DNA from: an uncultured Prevotellaceae bacterium
GTDB lineage: Bacteria > Bacteroidota > Bacteroidia > Bacteroidales > Bacteroidaceae
DNA length: 8,143 bases
Reading direction: 5' to 3'
NCBI GenBank assembly: GCA_945486445.1
Contig: CALYTD010000042.1
Span: forward strand, 1 to 8,143
How positions within the stretch are numbered: the first letter of the stretch is position 1; each line of letters starts with the position of its first letter. A model generated the notes under the pieces. It was given only the letters and a program-made list of their open reading frames with translations, was not told the origin of the DNA and did no database searches. This document shows positions 5,564 to 8,143 of the stretch, piece by piece. A program made the position numbers and the translations under genes.

Positions 5564-7624
5564 CTATTGTATTGTAATATAATTGTTATACAACTCTTCC
5601 TGAGAGCGGAACTGTCTGCCCTCTTCTTTGGTCTCCACAGGCTTTCCTGTCACTACGTGTCCCTGCTTTGTGTCCTGCAATCCGTAGTCAACTATGCGGC
5701 AACACTCCGCCTTTATGCCGGCATCATACACTGGTGTCACCACCTCTATGCGGCAATCAAGGTTGCGAGGCATCCAGTCTGCCGAGCCAATGAACACCTT
5801 TTCATCCCCCGCATTGCAGAAACGGAAGATGCGGGAGTGCTCAAGATAGCGGTCAATAATGCCCACCACGCGCAGATTACCATTGTATTCCGGGCTGTCA
5901 ACCAGCGAACAGTTGCCTCGAACAAGCATATCTACCTTCACTCCCGCACGCACAGCATCGTATATTTTGTTCACTATCATAGGCTCAGTAACGTGGTTTA
6001 CCTTCACTTTTATGTACGCAGGCTTGCCTGCAAGATGGTTCTTTATCTCGGTGTCTATAAGAGATATGAACTTGCGTTTCATCTCATTTGGAGACACAAG
6101 CAACTCACGGAACTTCTGTATGGTGTATGGTTTCTCTATGAACTTAAACACTTTCTCCACTTCCGAGGTAAGGTTTCTGTTGGAAGTGAACATCAATACA
6201 TCCGTGTAAGCCGCCGCATTGCCCTCATGGAAGTTGCCCGTTGAGATGCAGGCAATGCTTGAACCCTTGGTAAAACTGATGTGTGTAATCTTGGAATGCA
6301 CCTTCAGTCCCTCTACACCGAATACTACATTCACCCCGGCATCCTGCATTTTCTTGCTCCAACGTATGTTGGAAGCCTCGTCAAAGCGCGCAAGCAGTTC
6401 TATCACCACTGTCACTTTCTTCCCGTTTTGGGCAGCACTTATCAGCGCGCGGATTACCTTTGAATCTTTCGCCAGCCTGTAAAGGGTGGTTCTTATGCTT
6501 TTAACGTTCGGGTTGATTGCCGCCTCGTTGAGCAGGCGTATGTAGCCATTGAAACTGTGATAGGGCACGTGCAGGAAGAGATCCTTATGCCTTATCTCAT
6601 CAAACAGGCTGTCCTTGCCGCAGAATTCGGTTGGAAGCACAGGCTGCCACTTACAGTACCGAAGGTCACTTCTGCCACAATCCGGGAACTTCATCATGTC
6701 CCTATGGTTCTGGTACTTGCCTCCCGCCACGGCGGTGTCAAGTTTTCCGTTGCCGTTCAGCCTCTGTTTAATGCGCCGCAACATACCTTCCGGCATGCGT
6801 TCGTCATACACAAGGCGCAGGGGCACGCCCGCCTTGCGTGACTTTATGCCGTTGGCTATCTTCTGCATGAAGCCGCTGTTGAGGTCATTGTCTATCTCTA
6901 TCTCCGCGTCACGGGTGAACTTGAAACTGTAAGCCTCGTATGAATCGAACGCAAGTCCGGGGAAAAACTGTGGCAGACAGATGCGTATTATATCGTCAAG
7001 ATACATCACATACGTCGCTTTCTCATCCTTATTGTCCGCCGGCGCGGGCACTATCACCCACCGTCCGCAGCATCCCACGGGCAGAGGCAGTATGGCATAC
7101 TGGGGCTTATGGTCTCCCTTACTCATCTTTATGATGAAGTATATTATGTCATCCGCCTCATTGTCAAACTGCCTCACGTTGTCAAGCCATAGCGGAAGGG
7201 CGCGACCTATGATGTTACGACGGTAAAAGTCCTCCACAAACTCACGCTGCCTGTCGTCTATCTGCGTCTCGTCTATCATCATGATATGTTCCTTGCGCAG
7301 TGCTTCCTCCACCTCCTCCACAGCCAATCCGAACTCTTTGCTGTACTGGGCGTTCAGCTTATTGATTTGCTTTTGCAGTTTTTTCGCTTTTTCTATCTCC
7401 TCTTTCTCCGCACCTTTGGGCTGGTGTGAGGAGGGTTTATACATCACCATACGGTTGATATTGGCCATTCTCACGCGGAAAAATTCATCAAGGTTGTTGG
7501 AATATATGCCGAGAAAACCCAGTCTTTCCAGCACAGGCACGTCTGCGCGGCGTGCTTCTTCGAGTATGCGGTGGTTGAAATACATCCACGACAGGTCTCT
7601 TTCTATTGTCTTGTCTTGTTTCAT
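5564..7624 (-). CDS. ppk: Polyphosphate kinase 1
   Basis: Ppk1 reversibly transfers the gamma phosphate of ATP to growing polyphosphate in the cytoplasm. The 686-residue length is close to the E. coli enzyme (688). Domains in order: helical N domain about 6-110 (ERDLSWMYFNHRILEEA, NNLDEFFRVRMA), head domain about 115-320, and two phospholipase-D-like catalytic domains about 330-490 and 500-675. Motifs include LARFDEASNIRW (411-422, Arg413 matching the metal-binding Arg), GLKVHSKI (439-446, His443 matching the autophosphorylated His), LVRGNCSL (567-574), LEHSRIF (594-600, His596) and FIGSADWMPRNLDCRIEV (611-628). The second histidine usually cited, in the E. coli motif AHIGTGNF, is Cys459 here (IACISTGNFHE), with His466 close by. 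The alternative of a minor-family kinase (Ppk2) is excluded by length and motifs. The gene sits between the porin and ppx. Its start at 7624 gives the conserved N-terminus; the upstream region is A-rich, with no clear ribosome-binding sequence. Confidence 0.97.
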   Translation of the reverse strand: MKQDKTIERDLSWMYFNHRILEEARRADVPVLERLGFLGIYSNNLDEFFRVRMANINRMVMYKPSSHQPKGAEKEEIEKAKKLQKQINKLNAQYSKEFGLAVEEVEEALRKEHIMMIDETQIDDRQREFVEDFYRRNIIGRALPLWLDNVRQFDNEADDIIYFIIKMSKGDHKPQYAILPLPVGCCGRWVIVPAPADNKDEKATYVMYLDDIIRICLPQFFPGLAFDSYEAYSFKFTRDAEIEIDNDLNSGFMQKIANGIKSRKAGVPLRLVYDERMPEGMLRRIKQRLNGNGKLDTAVAGGKYQNHRDMMKFPDCGRSDLRYCKWQPVLPTEFCGKDSLFDEIRHKDLFLHVPYHSFNGYIRLLNEAAINPNVKSIRTTLYRLAKDSKVIRALISAAQNGKKVTVVIELLARFDEASNIRWSKKMQDAGVNVVFGVEGLKVHSKITHISFTKGSSIACISTGNFHEGNAAAYTDVLMFTSNRNLTSEVEKVFKFIEKPYTIQKFRELLVSPNEMKRKFISLIDTEIKNHLAGKPAYIKVKVNHVTEPMIVNKIYDAVRAGVKVDMLVRGNCSLVDSPEYNGNLRVVGIIDRYLEHSRIFRFCNAGDEKVFIGSADWMPRNLDCRIEVVTPVYDAGIKAECCRIVDYGLQDTKQGHVVTGKPVETKEEGRQFRSQEELYNNYITIQ

Positions 7625-7639
7625 ATTTTGTAAGGTTTA

Positions 7640-7708
7640 AGGTTTTTGGTTGCTGGTTTTGGGGGTTATACTTGGGCTGTGTGACCTAAAACCCACAACC
7701 CCAAACCT
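7640..7708. repeat. Imperfect hairpin between porin and ppk, containing GGTTT-rich repeat copy 2
   Basis: The left arm (7640-7663) and right arm (7685-7708) pair at 19 of 24 positions around a 21-base loop, so an RNA of either strand could fold here. The right arm, read on the minus strand, begins 10 bases after the porin stop codon and resembles copy 1 at 4648-4671. There is no U run after the stem on the minus strand, so it is not a classical terminator. It could act as a processing or partial-termination site that sets ppk expression relative to the porin. TAGGTTTG (7709-7702) inside it also fits the -7 promoter consensus, but no -33 element was found. Confidence 0.5.
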
Positions 7709-7718
7709 ACACCCCCAT

Positions 7719-8143
7719 TTAGAACTTCACCATTATCTCTGCCACTATCTTGTCCTGTTCGCTTTCCTTTGCCCCTCCGTGGGGATACCAATACCGCTCA
7801 TAGTTCAGGCGAATGTCCGTGGGGAAGTAGGGATTACGCACCGCAAAGGTCAGTCCGAGCGTCATACGGTGCCGCTTGTAGTCGCTTATCACGAGGCGGT
7901 CTGTGACATTTCCCGCATCATCTTTGGCAAATCCCGCCTTGCCATCGGAATGGTCATCCATGTAGTCATACCTTGCCTGACAGGAAATGCTTTGAAAGAA
8001 CGTCCTCTCGTTACGCAAAGGCATCTTATAAAGGGCCATAGTGTTGATGGCGTTACAATCGTCAAAGGCATCCTCCATGTATGTCTTGCGCAGATACTCT
8101 GCCTCTATGTGCAGACCACCGGTCTCATAATACGCGCCGAAGT
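7719..8143 (-). CDS. Outer-membrane porin, phosphate-selective O/P-like, C-terminal part
   Basis: Only the last 140 residues lie in the window; the start is beyond position 8143. The segment shows alternating hydrophobic and polar residues typical of antiparallel barrel strands (GGLHIEAEYLRKTYM, FFQSISCQARYDYMD, RHRMTLGLTFAVRNPY, TDIRLNYERYWY) and ends KIVAEIMVKF, with the terminal Phe required for outer-membrane insertion. The pattern and closing strands resemble the phosphate-selective porin O/P family (OprO/OprP-like), as does its place directly upstream of ppk. The specificity-determining loops are mostly outside the window, so a general anion porin or another barrel protein is possible. 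The gap to ppk is 94 bp and holds the hairpin described above, so it is probably in the same operon. Confidence 0.72.
   Translation of the reverse strand, partial: FGAYYETGGLHIEAEYLRKTYMEDAFDDCNAINTMALYKMPLRNERTFFQSISCQARYDYMDDHSDGKAGFAKDDAGNVTDRLVISDYKRHRMTLGLTFAVRNPYFPTDIRLNYERYWYPHGGAKESEQDKIVAEIMVKF

Noticed and set aside
5330..6244. A 304-codon plus-strand open frame opposite ppk and ppx
   Set aside because: It lies antisense to two well-supported enzymes and shows no family motif. It crosses the ppk-ppx junction, and its content looks like a reverse reading of their codons.
7702..7709. TAGGTTTG as a promoter for ppk
   Set aside because: It matches the -7 consensus but sits in a low-complexity GGTTT-rich repeat, and no -33 element was found at the right distance.

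Overview
The window comes from a member of the Bacteroidota, most likely the order Bacteroidales (Prevotellaceae-like; the genus cannot be fixed from this sequence alone). Supporting signs are a TonB-dependent receptor with an N-terminal carboxypeptidase-regulatory-like domain, a lipoprotein whose lipidated Cys is followed by an Asp/Ser surface-export type signal, a TAnnTTTG-type promoter box, starts without strong Shine-Dalgarno sequences, and roughly even GC content. All five genes read on the minus strand, so transcription runs from high to low coordinates.

Layout in the direction of transcription: (1) 8143-7719, the C-terminal part of an outer-membrane beta-barrel resembling the phosphate-selective porin O/P family, cut by the window edge; (2) 7624-5564, a full-length polyphosphate kinase (Ppk1); (3) 5559-4669, a short single-unit Ppx/GppA exopolyphosphatase, 4 bases after ppk; (4) 4618-4573, a perfect 17-bp stem hairpin with flanking A and T runs that terminates this unit; (5) 4538-4511, a promoter candidate followed by a 934-residue TonB-dependent receptor (4478-1674); (6) a 275-bp spacer holding nearly four tandem copies of a 22-bp direct repeat; (7) 1398 to the window edge, a beta-helix-like secreted lipoprotein, nearly complete but missing its C-terminus. 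No gap exceeds 300 bp and no RNA gene, insertion sequence or CRISPR array was seen.

The first three genes form a phosphate entry and storage unit: a porin for anions across the outer membrane, Ppk to polymerise phosphate from ATP, and Ppx to release it again. The receptor and lipoprotein form a second transcription unit next to it. They look like an outer-membrane pump with a surface partner, but they are not a SusC/SusD pair. A role in capturing a phosphorus-containing ligand is an inference from location only.

The points most worth checking are the 22-bp repeat array between receptor and lipoprotein, the loss of one of the two histidines usually cited for the Ppk active site (Cys459 in its place, with a His nearby), an 8-bp inverted repeat overlapping the receptor promoter, and a GGTTT-rich sequence that recurs directly after two stop codons.
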